A stretch of DNA of 5,950 bases, from positions 1-5,950 of the forward strand of contig OMQP01000038.1 of the NCBI GenBank assembly GCA_900313285.1. The letters are read 5' to 3'. This document shows, one piece after another, positions 5,786 to 5,950 of the stretch. The position numbers were made by a program, and so were the translations under genes. Position 1 is the stretch's first letter, and each line of letters starts with the position of its first letter. Below the pieces are notes generated by a model. It was not told the origin of the DNA. It saw only the letters and a list, made by a program, of their open reading frames with translations, and did not search any database. The DNA is from an uncultured Pseudomonadota bacterium. GTDB taxonomy: Bacteria > Pseudomonadota > Alphaproteobacteria > Rs-D84.

Positions 5786-5814
5786 ATTATATCATAAAAA
5801 GCACTATAAAACAA
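5786..5814 (-). promoter_or_regulatory. Extended -10 promoter of the PagL-like gene
   Basis: On the minus strand the -10 is TATAAT (5786-5791) with a TG extension (TGATATAAT, up to 5794) and a partial -35 TTGTTT (5809-5814) at 17 nt spacing. The predicted start site is about 5779, right at the ATG at 5778, so the transcript has essentially no leader. Confidence 0.65.
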
Positions 5815-5835
5815 ACCGAAACGAGAGAAATATTG

Positions 5836-5863
5836 TTGCAAAGTCAAAAAAGTTTGTTATAAT
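5836..5863 (+). promoter_or_regulatory. Promoter of the tRNA-Met gene
   Basis: The -35 is TTGCAA (5836-5841), followed by a 16-nt spacer and a perfect TATAAT -10 (5858-5863). Transcription would start near 5870, just before the mature 5' end at 5874. The 95-bp gap from 5779 to 5873 holds only this promoter and the divergent one. Confidence 0.7.
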
Positions 5864-5873
5864 CTGTTGCGCT

Positions 5874-5948
5874 GGCGGCGTAGCTCAGTGGTAGAGCAGA
5901 GGAATCATAATCCTTTGGTCAGGGGTCCGAATCCCTTCGCCGCTACCA
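5874..5948 (+). tRNA. tRNA-Met(CAU), elongator type
   Basis: A complete 75-nt cloverleaf with encoded CCA. The acceptor arm is 5874-5880 with 5938-5944 (G1·U72 wobble then six Watson-Crick pairs), the discriminator is A5945 and CCA is 5946-5948. The D arm is GCTC/GAGC with G18-G19. The anticodon stem GAGGA/TCCTT encloses loop ATCATAA with anticodon CAT at 5906-5908. The variable loop has 5 nt and the T arm is AGGGG/CCCTT. A CAU anticodon could mean initiator Met, elongator Met or lysidine-modified Ile. The initiator is excluded by the G1·U72 pair and by the lack of three G-C pairs at the base of the anticodon stem. The G-G-C-G-G start with C-C-G-C-T-A-C-C-A end resembles alphaproteobacterial elongator Met tRNA. 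The T loop reads TCCGAAT, with C at position 55 (5927) where U is nearly invariant. Confidence 0.95.
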
Positions 5949-5950
5949 AA

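Noticed and set aside
5779..5847. TTG start at 5847 or ATG at 5787 for the PagL-like gene
   Set aside because: Both lie at or upstream of the perfect -10 box and would bury the signal peptide behind a non-signal extension.

Overview
The window is an AT-rich bacterial chromosome segment that reads best as an alphaproteobacterium. The GyrB carries the proteobacterial insertion between its TOPRIM domain and its tail. The CAU-anticodon tRNA at the right edge has the G1·U72 acceptor layout that I know from alphaproteobacterial elongator Met tRNAs. The low GC content, compact spacing and A/T-ending codons suggest a reduced or host-associated lineage (Rickettsiales/Holosporales-like or AT-rich gut alphaproteobacteria). 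The genus cannot be fixed from the sequence alone.

Layout. Bases 1-656 (minus strand) hold a two-gene unit. A small protein with a helix-turn-helix-like segment (339-656) is followed 3 nt later by a RusA-like Holliday-junction resolvase candidate (1-335) that runs off the left edge. Bases 657-741 form a short divergent control region: an extended -10 promoter faces left, a -35/-10 promoter faces right, and a perfect 9-bp inverted repeat overlaps the rightward -10 and start site. Bases 742-5199 (plus strand) look like one five-gene operon: gyrB, two unrecognised small helical proteins, a HhH-GPD-type DNA glycosylase-like protein, and ung (uracil-DNA glycosylase). Gaps are 18, 18, -8 and 2 nt, and I see no terminator or good internal promoter.

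Bases 5203-5778 (minus strand) encode a secreted, beta-barrel-like protein with the C-terminal H-x-S-N signature of PagL-type lipid A 3-O-deacylases. It converges on ung with only 3 nt between the stop codons. Its promoter lies so close to the start codon that the mRNA is probably leaderless. A divergent tRNA-Met(CAU) gene with encoded CCA and its own promoter closes the window.

How the genes fit together: the left half is dominated by DNA topology and repair functions (resolvase candidate, gyrase, two base-excision glycosylases). If the operon is real, gyrase supply and base-excision repair share one promoter. The two orphan proteins inside it are the best candidates for something undescribed. 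No CRISPR array, insertion sequence, toxin-antitoxin pair or clear defence system was seen.
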